Origin: Mesorhizobium terrae
Lineage (GTDB): Bacteria > Pseudomonadota > Alphaproteobacteria > Rhizobiales > Rhizobiaceae
Reading direction: 5' to 3'
NCBI RefSeq assembly: GCF_008727715.1
Contig: NZ_CP044218.1
Location: 4,757,501-4,821,500 of the forward strand
Length of the DNA stretch: 64,000 nucleotides
Each line of letters opens with the position of its first letter. The first letter of the stretch is position 1. Shown here in pieces: positions 28,365 through 39,033 of this stretch. Position numbers and translations under genes: made by a program. The notes beneath the pieces were generated by a model. It was not told the origin of the DNA. It searched no databases and saw nothing but the letters and a program-made list of their open reading frames with translations.

Positions 28365-28431
28365 GGAGTGTCCTTAGAGCGTTTGGTGAGCTGCTGGAAG
28401 CGCCTAGGCAGGCACTCACCCACTCAACGGG

Positions 28432-28881
28432 TCACGCCTTTCGCTCCCAGCGCCGGTCGGCGGTCTGCTGCCAGTAAGTCACGGTATGCTCAGCCGCCTT
28501 CATGTCTTTCCAATGCATGCGAGCGGCTTCCACCTGCCCTGCATCGTGCCCGTCAAACAGGAAGACCGCTCGGTCATAACCCGACAGATCAGGCGGCAAG
28601 GCACCATCGACCAGGAAACGGATTTGCGCGCCGTTTGGATTTGCCCCTCCGGTAGTTAGCAAGATCGGCTGCTCCGCGGGATGGGCTTCATGGTCCGTCG
28701 CATGCGCAAGGAAGGCGTCGTCGCGGAAAGTCCACAGGTGCTGATCCAACGCGTCGCGACGCTCTTCGCTGCCTGTTTGCACGACGACGCGCCAGCCGCG
28801 GTCGACACTTCGCTCCAGCAGGCCTGGCAGCGCCTCCTCCAGCGTCGATTCCGTCAGGTGATAAAAGAGAACCTCGGCCAA
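28432..28881 (-). CDS. holC: DNA polymerase III chi subunit
   Basis: Chi connects the clamp loader to single-stranded-DNA-binding protein. About 149 residues. The family opening AEVLFYHLT is preceded by a TTG codon at 28881, which I take as the start; the open frame upstream overlaps the end of pepA and is not chi-like. The start lies four bases after the pepA stop, with AAGGCTGAG upstream. The pepA-holC order is common in proteobacteria. The TTG start is the main uncertainty. Confidence 0.9.
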   Translation of the reverse strand: MAEVLFYHLTESTLEEALPGLLERSVDRGWRVVVQTGSEERRDALDQHLWTFRDDAFLAHATDHEAHPAEQPILLTTGGANPNGAQIRFLVDGALPPDLSGYDRAVFLFDGHDAGQVEAARMHWKDMKAAEHTVTYWQQTADRRWERKA

Positions 28882-28885
28882 GAAC

Positions 28886-30379
28886 TCAGCCTTCGTAGTT
28901 ATCGCGCACGAACCGGTCGAGAAGCCTGACGCCGAACCCCGATCCCCAGGACTGATTGATCTCGCTGGAGGGTGCCCCCATGGCCGTACCGGCAATGTCC
29001 AGATGAGCCCAAGGGGTCTCCTTGATGAAACGCTGGAGAAACTGCGCGGCCGTAATGGCGCCGCCATAGCGTCCGCCGATGTTCTTCATATCGGCATTTT
29101 TTGAGTCCAGCAGCTTGTCGTATTCGGAACCGAGCGGCATGCGCCAGAGCTTTTCCTGCGTGACCGTGCCCGCCTGCAGCAACCGGTTGGCAAGTTCATC
29201 ATCATTGGCGAAGAGCCCGGCATGATGCTGGCCAAGCGCCACCATGATCGCTCCGGTGAGTGTCGCGAGGTCGACGATCAGCTTGGGATGAAAGCGATCA
29301 TTGCAATACCAGAGCGCGTCGGCCAGAACGAGACGGCCTTCCGCGTCGGTGTTGAGCACTTCGATGGTCTGGCCCGACATCGAGGTGACGATATCGCCCG
29401 GCCGCTGGGCATGGCCATCCACGCTGTTTTCCACCAGGCCGAGAATGCCGACCACATTGGCCTTGGCTTTGCGGGCGGCCAGTGCATGCATAAGGCCGGT
29501 CACGGCAGCGGCACCGCCCATGTCGCCCTTCATCTCCTCCATTCCGGAGGCCGGCTTCATCGAGTTGCCACCCGTATCGAAGGTCACGCCCTTGCCGACA
29601 AATGCCACCGGCTTGTCCTTGGCTTTGCCGCCATTCCATTGCAGCACAGCCAGGCGTGCGCCACGTGGCGACCCCTGCGCGACGCCGAGCAAGGATCCCA
29701 TACCGAGCTTTTTCATCTCCTTCTCGGCCAGGATTTCGACCTTGACGCCGAGCGCTTCCAGCTCCTTGGCCCGGTCAGCGAATTCCACCGGCCCCAGAAT
29801 ATTGGCCGGCTCGTTGACCAGGTCGCGCGCCAGGCACACGCCGTCCACGACGGCTTCGATTTCCGCAAACGCCTTCTTGGCGGCACTCGGATGCGAGAGC
29901 TGGATGGTGATCTTCACCGGAGCCTTGCTATCGTCCTTGGCGTCGTCCCCCTTCTTCGTCTTGTATTTGTCAAAGGAGTAGCCGCGCAGAAGAATGCCGG
30001 CAGCCAGGCCGGCCGCTTCGGCTGCGCCAACTTCCACGCCGGGCAGATCGAGTATGATCGCCACTTCTTCCGCCTTGCGCAGCGAGGCCGCTATCTGCCC
30101 GCCAAGCTTCATCCAGGCATATTCGTCCAGCGCCGATATCTTGCCGACGCCGATCACTGCCAATCGACCGATTTCTGCACCTTCAGGTGCCAGCACCTCG
30201 GCGACAGAGCCAAATTTACCGGAGAAGTCGGCAATTGGCAGCGCCCGCGCAAGCGTGTTGGCAGGATCGTGTGCTTTGCCGGTTTCCGAAATTCCGGCGT
30301 CCTCCGCCGACAGGACGAAGACCGCACCTTTTTTCACGGCAGCAAATTTGGAAAAGGCGATGGAGTATCTGGCGGCCAT
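28886..30379 (-). CDS. pepA: Leucyl aminopeptidase (cytosol aminopeptidase)
   Basis: A di-metal M17 aminopeptidase that removes N-terminal residues; in some bacteria it also binds DNA. 497 residues from the ATG at 30379 (MAARYSIAF), which has AGGATC upstream; the frame extends to 30460. The signature NTDAEGRL and the metal/active-site region [12 protein letters not shown] are present. It is followed by holC. Confidence 0.96.
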   Translation of the reverse strand: MAARYSIAFSKFAAVKKGAVFVLSAEDAGISETGKAHDPANTLARALPIADFSGKFGSVAEVLAPEGAEIGRLAVIGVGKISALDEYAWMKLGGQIAASLRKAEEVAIILDLPGVEVGAAEAAGLAAGILLRGYSFDKYKTKKGDDAKDDSKAPVKITIQLSHPSAAKKAFAEIEAVVDGVCLARDLVNEPANILGPVEFADRAKELEALGVKVEILAEKEMKKLGMGSLLGVAQGSPRGARLAVLQWNGGKAKDKPVAFVGKGVTFDTGGNSMKPASGMEEMKGDMGGAAAVTGLMHALAARKAKANVVGILGLVENSVDGHAQRPGDIVTSMSGQTIEVLNTDAEGRLVLADALWYCNDRFHPKLIVDLATLTGAIMVALGQHHAGLFANDDELANRLLQAGTVTQEKLWRMPLGSEYDKLLDSKNADMKNIGGRYGGAITAAQFLQRFIKETPWAHLDIAGTAMGAPSSEINQSWGSGFGVRLLDRFVRDNYEG

Positions 30380-30762
30380 GAGATCCTGCGTGATTTTCTG
30401 TTCGAAGCGAGTTGCGACATTTCGCGCTTTTGGGACGTTTGGCAAGACTGGCCAGCGCAAGGTTGGCGTAATGAAGAGAGCCCATAGGTCAACAGCTGTT
30501 GGCTGCGGGGACCATCAATGCCGACGAGACGATTTGACCGCACCGGACACTTGACGTTCGACTGTGCATTGCACAAATGTCTGGCTGAGCTTGTCGTTAA
30601 CCATGCCTCTTCGCCTTTTCTTATCCATTGCCGACCAGACTCGGCTCACGGGATACGATGACTTGAAACGGAACCAAATCAGGCCGGTTGTGTGGGTGTC
30701 ACCGGAAAGATAACTTCAAACCAGCGACACACGTCGAGATCAATCGAGAAGAACTGCCCTGA
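30380..30762. other. Divergent promoter region between pepA and lptF
   Basis: About 380 bases without a supported gene. It contains a 12-base palindrome CAACAGCTGTTG at 30490-30501, a smaller TGTGC-ATT-GCACA at 30563-30575, a TTGACG element at 30551 and a single CtrA-like half-site TTAACCAT at 30597-30604. None is strong enough to name a regulator. Confidence 0.6.
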
Positions 30763-31962
30763 ATGAAGGTCGCCGAGCTCTACATATTCCGGCGTGCGCT
30801 CTCGCTCTTTCTCGCGGCGTTGGCGTGGACGCTGGCAATTGTCTGGACGACCCAGGTCCTCACGCGCATCAATCTGGTCACGGATAACGGACAGTCGGCT
30901 GCTACCTTTTTTCAGGTCGCCGCTCTCATTTTGCCCACGATCATACCGATCGTGGTCCCCTTTGCCCTCATCGTGGCGGTCGCGCAGACGCTGAGCGTGA
31001 TGAATTCCGATTCGGAACTGGTGGTCATCAGCGCCGCCGGCTCGTCGCGTATGACCGTCATCAAGCCGATCCTGATCCTGGCGCTGGCGGCAGGCGTATT
31101 TTCCTTCATCGTCGATAATGGCGTCGAGCCCTATGCCCGTCAAAAGAACCGGGAACTCATCGCCAGCGCCCGCGCTGATTTCCTGTCGCTGATCATTCAG
31201 GAAGGCACCTTCCGGAAAATCGAAGATGGGCTGTTCGTGCAGATCGGCGAACGTTTTGCCGATGGCGGGCTGGGCAGCATCTTCGTCGCGGACTCCCGCC
31301 AGCCCGGGACTGATCTGGTGTATTACGCCAAGACCGGGGCGGTAATCGACAAGGGCAAGGAAAAGGTGCTGCTGATGAACGATGGCGTCGTCCATCGTAA
31401 GGCACCAGCCGGCGACGTTTCGGTCATTCGTTTCACATCCTACGCCTTCGACCTGTCGGCCTTCGCGACTGCGGCACAAACCACGCTTTATCCAAAAGAC
31501 CAGACGACTCAGTACCTGCTCAATCCGAACCCGAACGACAAGATCTACCAGCAATCGCCGGACACGTACCGGGCCGAACTGGCGCTGCGGTTCTCGGAAT
31601 GGGCTTATACGCTGGCCTTCGCGATGATCGCCCTTGCCGTCGCCGGCGATGCCCGATCGCATCGCGAGGCGCGCATCCATCCACTGATCACTGCCGTTTG
31701 CATTGCATTGTTCGTGCGTTGGCTGGGTTTCTTCGCCGCCGGCAAAGCGAGCACCAATCCATTTTACAACTATGTTGTGCTGGCCGTGCCTTTTGCCGCG
31801 TCGGTCGTGGCCGGCTGGGTGATCTATTCCAATCATCGCATGGAGCTACCGGTAAGCTGGGCTGACTGGCTGACGAACATGTTTTCCCGAATGGGTGACT
31901 TCGGTCCGCGCCTGCGACTTTGGTGGGCCAATCGGGTCGCTTCCCGACAAGGGAGAGCGTGA
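30763..31962 (+). CDS. lptF: LPS export ABC transporter permease LptF
   Basis: One of the two permeases (YjgP/YjgQ family) that, with LptB, pull lipopolysaccharide from the inner membrane to the Lpt bridge. 399 residues with three N-terminal and three C-terminal membrane helices around a periplasmic beta-jellyroll domain (about 110-270). First gene of the envelope operon. Its TGA overlaps the lptG start by one base (TGATG). Confidence 0.95.
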   Translation: MKVAELYIFRRALSLFLAALAWTLAIVWTTQVLTRINLVTDNGQSAATFFQVAALILPTIIPIVVPFALIVAVAQTLSVMNSDSELVVISAAGSSRMTVIKPILILALAAGVFSFIVDNGVEPYARQKNRELIASARADFLSLIIQEGTFRKIEDGLFVQIGERFADGGLGSIFVADSRQPGTDLVYYAKTGAVIDKGKEKVLLMNDGVVHRKAPAGDVSVIRFTSYAFDLSAFATAAQTTLYPKDQTTQYLLNPNPNDKIYQQSPDTYRAELALRFSEWAYTLAFAMIALAVAGDARSHREARIHPLITAVCIALFVRWLGFFAAGKASTNPFYNYVVLAVPFAASVVAGWVIYSNHRMELPVSWADWLTNMFSRMGDFGPRLRLWWANRVASRQGRA

Positions 31963-33044
31963 TGGGTTGGACGCTCGGTCGTTATTTCTTCTTCCGTTAC
32001 CTCGGGATCACCATCTGGATTTTCCTCGGGCTATTCGCGCTCGTTTTCCTGATCGATTTTACCGAATTGACCGGCCGAATTGCCGGCCTGCCCGGTTTTT
32101 CATATCAACTCGGCTTCGCGATCTCGGCGCTGCGCGTGCCGATGATCATGCTGCAGACCGTACCGTTCGTCGGTCTGTTCTCGGCGATGGCCACGCTCGT
32201 GTCGCTCAACCGCAAATATGAATTGGTGATCGCGCGTTCCGCCGGCATTTCCGCCTGGCAGTTCCTGCTCCCCTGCTGCATCGGCGCACTGATGTTCGGA
32301 GCCGTCGCGGTAGGCGTGCTCAACCCGCTGGCTGCTTATGGATTTTCTCAATCCGAGCAGATCGAAAGCGATCTTCGATCGGGTTCATCCAACGATGTCT
32401 CGGCAAGCGCAGCCCCGTGGATCCGGCAGAAAACATCGGCAGGCGACACAATCATCGGTGCTCGCGCCATCCTGAACCAGGGATTGGAGATGGCGGACGC
32501 GTCGTTCTTCCTGCTCGATCCCCAGGGCAACATCATCGAACGCAAGGACGCCAAAAAGGTATTCCTCCGCGACGGCTATTGGGATCTGCAAGACGTAACC
32601 ATCCTGAAAGACGGCAACGCCAGCAAGCGGGATTCCGACCGGCTGCCGACCGACCTCAGGCCGGAATTCGTTCAAGAGCGGTTGGCTCGGCCGGAGACAA
32701 TCCCATTTTACGATCTGCCGCAGAAGATTGAAGTTGCTCGATCTTTCGGTCTGAAGGCAAATGCGTTCGCCATGCAATTCGATTCGTTGGTCGCGATGCC
32801 CTTCCTTCTGATTGCGATGACGCTTATTGCGGCAACCGTCTCGATGAGATTTGCACGAATGGGACAATCGGCAACGATGATTCTGGGTGGCGTCGTTGCG
32901 GGGTTTCTGCTTTATGTCGTATCTGTTTTGGTCAAAGCGTTTGGAGTGGCGGGATTCGTCCCGACCATCGTAGCTGCATGGTTTCCGGTGGTCGTGGCGA
33001 TGTTCTTTGGGGTAACGTTCCTGCTTTACAGGGAAGACGGCTAG
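31962..33044 (+). CDS. lptG: LPS export ABC transporter permease LptG
   Basis: Partner of LptF; 360 residues with the same six-helix plus periplasmic-domain layout. The start ATG at 31962 (MGWTLGRYFFFRYL) is preceded by GGGAGAG and overlaps the lptF stop. The stop TAG overlaps the GTG start of lptD. LptB is not in the window. Confidence 0.95.
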   Translation: MGWTLGRYFFFRYLGITIWIFLGLFALVFLIDFTELTGRIAGLPGFSYQLGFAISALRVPMIMLQTVPFVGLFSAMATLVSLNRKYELVIARSAGISAWQFLLPCCIGALMFGAVAVGVLNPLAAYGFSQSEQIESDLRSGSSNDVSASAAPWIRQKTSAGDTIIGARAILNQGLEMADASFFLLDPQGNIIERKDAKKVFLRDGYWDLQDVTILKDGNASKRDSDRLPTDLRPEFVQERLARPETIPFYDLPQKIEVARSFGLKANAFAMQFDSLVAMPFLLIAMTLIAATVSMRFARMGQSATMILGGVVAGFLLYVVSVLVKAFGVAGFVPTIVAAWFPVVVAMFFGVTFLLYREDG

Positions 33045-35464
33045 TGGTGAGGGCGGTTTTGCACGGCCGTAATTCAATGCGCGCTGCGTTGCTGTGCGGC
33101 GTGAGCGTCTTGGCATGCCTTGTTGCAGGCAGCGTTTTTGTCACCCCGGCGGCGGCCCAAAAGGTGGAGACACCCACTGTTCCGGCTGGTTCCCAGATGC
33201 TCCTGGAATCAGACACGCTGGTCTACGACAACGACAAGCAGACGGTGACCGCGGTCGGCGGCGTCCAGATCGAATATGGCGGCAACAAACTTGTCGCTCA
33301 GCGCGTCGACTACGATCGCAAAACGAAACGCCTTGTTGCCTCAGGTAACGCTCAGTTGGTGCAGAGCGATGGCACCAAGATCAATTCCGAGCACATCGAT
33401 CTTACCGACGATTTCGCCGACGGATTCGTTAACGCCCTGCGTGTCGAGACCCCGGACAAAACCTATTTCGGCGCTGAAAGCGCCGAACGTATCGGTGGCG
33501 TCCTGACCACATTCCACAATGGTGTCTATACGGCCTGCGAGCCATGTGAGGACAAGCCGGACAAGGCGCCGATTTGGCGTGTGAAGGCGCGCAAGATCAT
33601 CTGGAACGGCCAGAAGAAGACGGTGCGGTTCGAGAACTCCAATTTCGAGTTCTTCGGCTTCCCCCTCGCCTTCCTGCCGGCTTTCGAAATCGCCGACCCG
33701 ACCGTAAAGCGCAAGACCGGCTTCCTGATGCCAGGCATCTCTATCAACAGCAAACTTGGCACGGGAATCAGTATTCCGTACTACTTGGCGCTGTCACCGA
33801 CCTACGACGTCACTGCGCGCGGCACGTACTATACGAATCAGGGCTTTCTGGGCGAGGCTGAGTGGCGCCAGCGTTTCGACAACGGCCAGTACAGCTTGCG
33901 CATTGCCGGCATCAACCAGAAACAACCCGGAAAATTCGATGCGAACACCGTCGACTCCGGACCAGATGGCGACCCGAACAAACTCCGCGGCATGATGGGC
34001 ACCAAAGGCCAGTTTGCGATCAATTCGCGTTGGAATTTCGGTTGGAACATTCTGGTACAGACGGATAAAAACTTTTCGAGCACCTATCATATTCAGGGCT
34101 ACAATGACTCCGTACATCGGTCGGAAGTCTATTTGACCGGCCTGAACGACAGGAACTATTTCGACTTGCGCGCGATGCACTTCCAAGTGCAAGAAAAGAC
34201 GTTGCCGCAGACCTCTGGCGCACGCTATCAGACCGGTGCGCGCGACGAATTCCAGCCGTGGGTACTGCCGTCGCTGGACTATGCCTACATCCCCGACGCA
34301 CCGCTGGCTGGCGGCCAATTGTCGGTCAATCTGAATGCACGCGTTATCAGGCGCGACCGTCTCGATCAGGCCTTCGTCACGCCCTACGATACGCTGTCGG
34401 CTGTTCAGCGCGTTCGTGGCATCGAGGGTGAATCCGGGCGTCTGACAGCAGAAGCCGAATGGAAGCGTAGTTTCGTCACCGACGGCGGTTTGGTGCTCAC
34501 CCCGCTGCTCGCTTTCCAAGCGGACGCAAACTACTTGAATGCCTCCTCGGGTTCGATCAACGCCATCAATCAGATGGCAGTTGCACAGGGTGTGGCTACC
34601 GACATGCGCTCGTCCTTCGCAAGGACCATGGCGACGGCTGGTCTTGAAATGCGCTGGCCGGTTTTGTTTTCCAGCCTGACCGGTGGCTCGCATGTTGTCG
34701 AGCCGATGGCTCAGCTGTTCCTGCGCCCCAACGAGCCTTATGTCGGTGGCCTGCGCGTTCCCAATGAGGACGCACAGAGCATGGTGTTCGACGCCACGAC
34801 CCTGTTCGAGCGCGACAAATTCTCAGGTTATGATCGGATCGAGGGTGGTACCCGCGCCAATGTGGGTGTGCGTTATTCCGGCAGCTACGCTAATGGCTGG
34901 ACGACGAACGCGCTGTTTGGCCAATCTTATCAGCTGTCGGGCACGAATTCCTTCGCTCAGCCGGATCTCGTCAATGTCGGCGCCTATTCCGGCCTGCAGA
35001 CCGACACATCCGATTTCGTCGGCCTGGCTGGCTTCACTAGCCCCGGTGGTTTGTCGGCGTCAGTCAGCGGGCGCTTCGACGCCAGCACTTTCGAAGTCCG
35101 TCGGACAGAACTGCGGACGGCCTATAGCGGCTCGTCGCCGATTTCGGTCTCGGCGCAATACGCCTTCATCCAGGCTCAGCCGGACTATGGCTTCCCGGTC
35201 GATCGCCATGAGGTGACATTCGGTGCTTCGACACGCCTCAACCAGAATTGGCGCATCTTCGGATCGAGCACATACGACATCAAGGCCGAAGTGCTGACCA
35301 GCGATGGTCTTGGTTTTGCCTATGACGACGAGTGCTTCACCTACCTGATGACCGTTTCGGAAAGCCGTGACCGCGTGACCAAGGAAGTGACTCGCAATTT
35401 CGGCTTCAACATCTCGTTCCGCACGATCGGCGATTTCGGCTCGACCACCAGCAGTTTCCAATAG
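33044..35464 (+). CDS. lptD: LPS-assembly outer membrane protein LptD
   Basis: Inserts lipopolysaccharide into the outer leaflet together with LptE. About 806 residues: a signal peptide ending PAAAQ, an N-terminal OstA/LptA-like domain (about 40-170) and a large C-terminal beta-barrel. The start is not certain: GTG at 33044 (TAGTG overlap with lptG, AGGGAA nine bases before), GTG at 33047 or ATG at 33077; I prefer 33044 because of its ribosome site. It belongs to the operon lptF-lptG-lptD-surA-like-pdxA-rsmA. Confidence 0.93.
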   Translation: MVRAVLHGRNSMRAALLCGVSVLACLVAGSVFVTPAAAQKVETPTVPAGSQMLLESDTLVYDNDKQTVTAVGGVQIEYGGNKLVAQRVDYDRKTKRLVASGNAQLVQSDGTKINSEHIDLTDDFADGFVNALRVETPDKTYFGAESAERIGGVLTTFHNGVYTACEPCEDKPDKAPIWRVKARKIIWNGQKKTVRFENSNFEFFGFPLAFLPAFEIADPTVKRKTGFLMPGISINSKLGTGISIPYYLALSPTYDVTARGTYYTNQGFLGEAEWRQRFDNGQYSLRIAGINQKQPGKFDANTVDSGPDGDPNKLRGMMGTKGQFAINSRWNFGWNILVQTDKNFSSTYHIQGYNDSVHRSEVYLTGLNDRNYFDLRAMHFQVQEKTLPQTSGARYQTGARDEFQPWVLPSLDYAYIPDAPLAGGQLSVNLNARVIRRDRLDQAFVTPYDTLSAVQRVRGIEGESGRLTAEAEWKRSFVTDGGLVLTPLLAFQADANYLNASSGSINAINQMAVAQGVATDMRSSFARTMATAGLEMRWPVLFSSLTGGSHVVEPMAQLFLRPNEPYVGGLRVPNEDAQSMVFDATTLFERDKFSGYDRIEGGTRANVGVRYSGSYANGWTTNALFGQSYQLSGTNSFAQPDLVNVGAYSGLQTDTSDFVGLAGFTSPGGLSASVSGRFDASTFEVRRTELRTAYSGSSPISVSAQYAFIQAQPDYGFPVDRHEVTFGASTRLNQNWRIFGSSTYDIKAEVLTSDGLGFAYDDECFTYLMTVSESRDRVTKEVTRNFGFNISFRTIGDFGSTTSSFQ

Positions 35465-35564
35465 CCAGCCCTTGCAGGACACGGTTTCGCCGCATAGGAC
35501 AGGCATGCAAACGACAAATCTGGCTAAGATTTGAGCCGGAATCGGATTGGATTTGGAACGGACG

Positions 35565-36497
35565 ATGAGGAAACAGCTCTTTTCCGCGAGCTTGGCGCTC
35601 CTAGTGGCAACGGCCGGCATATCGCTGACATTGTCGACGCAATCGGTCTTCGCCAGTGAAATCAAATATGTCGTCAACAACCTTGCCATCACCAGTGGCG
35701 ACATTCAGCATCGCGCCGCTTTCCTGCGCCTGCAGAAGCGCAAGGGTGACGCCTCCCAGGAGATGATCGACCAGACCCTGCGTCTTGCCGAAGCCAGGCG
35801 GTTGGGCATCCGCATCTCGGACAAGCAGGTGGAGGACGCTTATGCGCGCTTTGCCTCGACCAACAAGATGCAACTTGCCCAGCTCGACGGGATCATGGAC
35901 AAGTCCGGCGTCACCAAGCAGCATTTCAAGGAATTCATTCGCGCGCAGATGGCTTGGAATCAGGCGCTCACCATGCGCAACCGCTCCGAGCAAGGCGGGC
36001 TGAGCGAGCAGGATGCCGTGCGCAAGATGCTGCAGAAAGGCGGCAGCAAGCCCTCCGCCACCGAGTATCTGTTGCAGCAGATCATCTTCGTCGTACCCCC
36101 TGCAGAACGCGGTTCGTCGATGGCCAAACGCAAGCGCGAAGCGGAAGCGATGCGCGCCCGGTTCAATGGTTGCAACACCACGCGCGAATTCGCCAAGGGA
36201 CTGATCGACGTCACAGTACGTGATCTCGGTCGCGTGTTGGCGCCGCAGCTGCCCGCGGATTGGGCCGACCAGGTCAAGGCAACCAAGGCCGGTGGCGCGA
36301 CCAGCGTGCGCGAAACCGATCGCGGCATCGAATTCATTGGCGTGTGTTCGGCGCGCGAAGTCTCGGACGACAAAGTCGCCCAGATGGTGCTGCAGACCGA
36401 AGGCTTTGGCGGCGGCAAGAAGGACGACGCAGCCGACGCACTGAGCAAAAAATACGTTTCCGAGCTGAAGGCCAAGGCCGTCATCGTACAGCGCTGA
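35565..36497 (+). CDS. SurA-like periplasmic chaperone/peptidyl-prolyl isomerase
   Basis: 310 residues with an N-terminal signal peptide (ending FAS, about residue 31), a SurA-N-type helical chaperone region (about 35-165) and one parvulin-like domain (about 175-285). E. coli SurA has two parvulin domains, so this is a shorter form. It probably helps outer membrane proteins such as LptD fold. The gene is between lptD and pdxA, as surA is in many proteobacteria. Start ATG at 35565 (MRKQLFSAS) is favoured over an in-frame codon at 35547. Confidence 0.88.
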   Translation: MRKQLFSASLALLVATAGISLTLSTQSVFASEIKYVVNNLAITSGDIQHRAAFLRLQKRKGDASQEMIDQTLRLAEARRLGIRISDKQVEDAYARFASTNKMQLAQLDGIMDKSGVTKQHFKEFIRAQMAWNQALTMRNRSEQGGLSEQDAVRKMLQKGGSKPSATEYLLQQIIFVVPPAERGSSMAKRKREAEAMRARFNGCNTTREFAKGLIDVTVRDLGRVLAPQLPADWADQVKATKAGGATSVRETDRGIEFIGVCSAREVSDDKVAQMVLQTEGFGGGKKDDAADALSKKYVSELKAKAVIVQR

Positions 36498-36503
36498 TCG
36501 GCC

Positions 36504-37532
36504 GTGGGCGCAACCGAACTACCGCTCGCGTTGAGTATCGGCGACCCCTCAGGTGTTGGTCCCGAGATTGCCCTTGCTGCCTGGCAAAACCGCCATCGTC
36601 ATTCCATTCGGCCGTTTTATCTGCTTGGTGATCCTGCACTGGTCGCTGCACGTGCGCGTAGCGTTGGCATCGGGGTCAAGGTCGAGGAAGTTGCGCAGGA
36701 GGAAGCGTCGCGTGCCTTCGAGCACAGCCTGCCTGTCGTGCCGCTGGCGGCCCGTTTTGTCGACACACCGGGCCAGCCTGATCCTGCCAATGCGCAAGGT
36801 GTGATCGAGGCGATCGATCGGGCAGTCAGCGACACTTTCGATGGCAAGGCAGCGGCCGTGGTCACCTGCCCGATCGCCAAGAAGCCGCTCTACGACGCCG
36901 GTTTCGGCTTCCCCGGCCATACTGAATACCTGGCGCACCTCGCCACCAGGCGCACCGGCGAGACGGTGACGCCAGTCATGTTGCTGGCTGGACCTGAGTT
37001 GCGCACAGTCCCGATCACCATTCATATAGCGCTGGCAACTGTGCCGGAGGTGCTCACCACCGATCTGATCACGACAACCGCGCGGGTCGTGGCGCAGGAT
37101 CTCAGGGCGCGTTTCGGCATCAAGAACCCGCGCCTAGCTGTCGCGGGCCTCAACCCGCACGCTGGCGAGGATGGCTCCATGGGCAAGGAGGATCTGGAGA
37201 TCGTCCGCCCGGCTGTTGAGATTTTACGGGCCGAAGGTATCGATGCGCGCGGTCCGCTGCCGGCCGACACGCTTTTTCACGCGCGGGCTCGTTCCGGCTA
37301 CGACGTCGCACTGTGCATGTATCATGACCAGGCGCTGATCCCGGCCAAGACGCTGGCCTTCGATGAAGCCGTCAATGTTACGCTAGGCCTGCCGTTCATT
37401 CGTACCTCGCCCGACCATGGCACGGCTTTCGACATCGCGGGAAAGGGTATCGCACGCCCCGATAGCCTGATCGCTGCACTGACATTGGCTGGAAAACTTG
37501 CCGATAATGTCCGAGCGCCGGTGACGATATGA
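36504..37532 (+). CDS. pdxA: 4-hydroxythreonine-4-phosphate dehydrogenase
   Basis: An NAD-dependent step of pyridoxal-5-phosphate (vitamin B6) synthesis. 342 residues; GTG start at 36504, six bases after the preceding stop. Conserved blocks: GDPSGVGPE near the start, metal-binding histidines in GHTEYL and YHDQAL, and [10 protein letters not shown]. The ATG of rsmA overlaps its stop (ATGA). Confidence 0.96.
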   Translation: MGATELPLALSIGDPSGVGPEIALAAWQNRHRHSIRPFYLLGDPALVAARARSVGIGVKVEEVAQEEASRAFEHSLPVVPLAARFVDTPGQPDPANAQGVIEAIDRAVSDTFDGKAAAVVTCPIAKKPLYDAGFGFPGHTEYLAHLATRRTGETVTPVMLLAGPELRTVPITIHIALATVPEVLTTDLITTTARVVAQDLRARFGIKNPRLAVAGLNPHAGEDGSMGKEDLEIVRPAVEILRAEGIDARGPLPADTLFHARARSGYDVALCMYHDQALIPAKTLAFDEAVNVTLGLPFIRTSPDHGTAFDIAGKGIARPDSLIAALTLAGKLADNVRAPVTI

Positions 37533-38353
37533 GCATTGACGGTCTGCCACCACTGCGCGAGGTCATTGAGCGCCACGGACTTCAGGCAAAGAAGGCGCTG
37601 GGTCAAAACTTCCTGCTCGACCTCAATCTGACCAGCAAGGTGGCACGGACCGCTGGCGATCTGTCGCAAGCAACGGTTATCGAAGTGGGTCCCGGCCCTG
37701 GTGGATTGACGCGCGCATTGTTGCTCAATGGTGCCCGCCGCGTCGTCGCCATCGAGCGGGACGAGCGTTGCCTCGACGCATTGGCGGAAGTGTCGAACCA
37801 CTATCCGGGTCGATTGGAAGTGATTGCAGGCGATGCGCTGAAGACCGATTTCGAAACGTTGGTCCCAGACGGTCCCGTCAAGATCGTCGCCAACCTGCCC
37901 TATAATATCGGTACGGAATTGCTCGTTCGCTGGCTAACCGTCGACACTTGGCCGCCTTATTACGAATCGCTGACGCTGATGTTCCAGCGCGAAGTGGCGG
38001 AACGGATCGTGGCCAAGGCCAATGGCGATGCCTATGGCAGGCTTGGGGTTCTCACCGGCTGGCGCACCGAAGCCAGGATCGCCTTCGACGTCCCGCCGCA
38101 GGCTTTCACGCCGCCGCCGAAAGTAACGTCGTCGGTGGTGCATTTGACGCCGCGACCGGCGCCTTCGCCCGTCAATGTGAAATTGCTCGGTCGTGTCACC
38201 GAGGCGGCCTTCGGCCAACGCCGAAAAATGCTGCGACAAAGCCTGAAAAGCCTTGGCGGTGAAGCACTGCTGGATCGTGTCGGTATCGACCCGACCCGCC
38301 GTGCCGAAACGCTCAGTGTCGAAGAATTTGTGCGCCTGGCGAATTCGCTTTAG
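37529..38353 (+). CDS. rsmA: 16S rRNA dimethyladenosine transferase
   Basis: RsmA/KsgA dimethylates A1518 and A1519 of 16S rRNA in late small-subunit assembly. 274 residues. SAM motif [10 protein letters not shown] near 50-60 and catalytic NLPYNIGT are present. Last gene of the plus-strand operon; it converges with gmk after only 23 bases, and I see no terminator between them. Confidence 0.97.
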   Translation: MSIDGLPPLREVIERHGLQAKKALGQNFLLDLNLTSKVARTAGDLSQATVIEVGPGPGGLTRALLLNGARRVVAIERDERCLDALAEVSNHYPGRLEVIAGDALKTDFETLVPDGPVKIVANLPYNIGTELLVRWLTVDTWPPYYESLTLMFQREVAERIVAKANGDAYGRLGVLTGWRTEARIAFDVPPQAFTPPPKVTSSVVHLTPRPAPSPVNVKLLGRVTEAAFGQRRKMLRQSLKSLGGEALLDRVGIDPTRRAETLSVEEFVRLANSL

Positions 38354-38376
38354 CGATCTATCGCAAGACGTGGGGC

Positions 38377-39030
38377 TCAGAGCGCCTCGTCGAGCAGACC
38401 GGAAACAAAATCGAACAGGCCGGGACGGCGGTCCCGCCGCAGCCGTTCGGCGCTTATGATCGCCTTCACTTCGGTAAAAGCCCGATCCAGATCATCATTG
38501 ATGACAACGAAGTCGTATTCGGTCCAATGCTCGATCTCGTCGCGAGCATTCTTCAGCCGGGTTTCGATCACGGCTTCCTGATCTTCGGCGCGCCGCTTCA
38601 GTCGCGCCTTCAATTCAGCCATGGACGGCGGCAAGATGAAGACCGACACGATGTCACCGCGCATCTTCTCACGCAGCTGCTTGGCACCTTGCCAATCGAT
38701 GTCGAACAACATGTCGCGGCCTTCGGCCATGGCTCGTTCCGCCGGCTCCCGCGGGGTCGCGTAAAAATTGCCGTGCACCTCCGCCCATTCGAGCAGTTCG
38801 TCATTGTCGCGCAGGATCTCGAATTCGCGCCTAGTGCGGAAATGGTAGTGACGACCGTCGATCTCGCTGCCGCGGCGCGGGCGGGTGGTCACGCTGACAG
38901 ACAGCTCGAAGCCATGGTCGGCTTCCAGGAGATTGCGCGCGATGGTGGACTTGCCGGCACCGGATGGCGACGACAGAACGAGCATCAGGCCCCGGCGACG
39001 GATGCGGGAACCGGTGTCCTTGATGGCCAT
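38377..39030 (-). CDS. gmk: Guanylate kinase
   Basis: Phosphorylates GMP to GDP with ATP. 217 residues; P-loop SGAGKST at about 23-29 and GMP-binding region TTRPRRGSE. Ribosome site GGAGTAG before the ATG. It follows yicC by three bases, a common pairing. Confidence 0.97.
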   Translation of the reverse strand: MAIKDTGSRIRRRGLMLVLSSPSGAGKSTIARNLLEADHGFELSVSVTTRPRRGSEIDGRHYHFRTRREFEILRDNDELLEWAEVHGNFYATPREPAERAMAEGRDMLFDIDWQGAKQLREKMRGDIVSVFILPPSMAELKARLKRRAEDQEAVIETRLKNARDEIEHWTEYDFVVINDDLDRAFTEVKAIISAERLRRDRRPGLFDFVSGLLDEAL

Positions 39031-39033
39031 CTG

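Noticed and set aside
30597..30604. TTAACCAT, a CtrA half-site between pepA and lptF
   Set aside because: A single half-site without the second TTAA at seven bases; expected by chance at this length.
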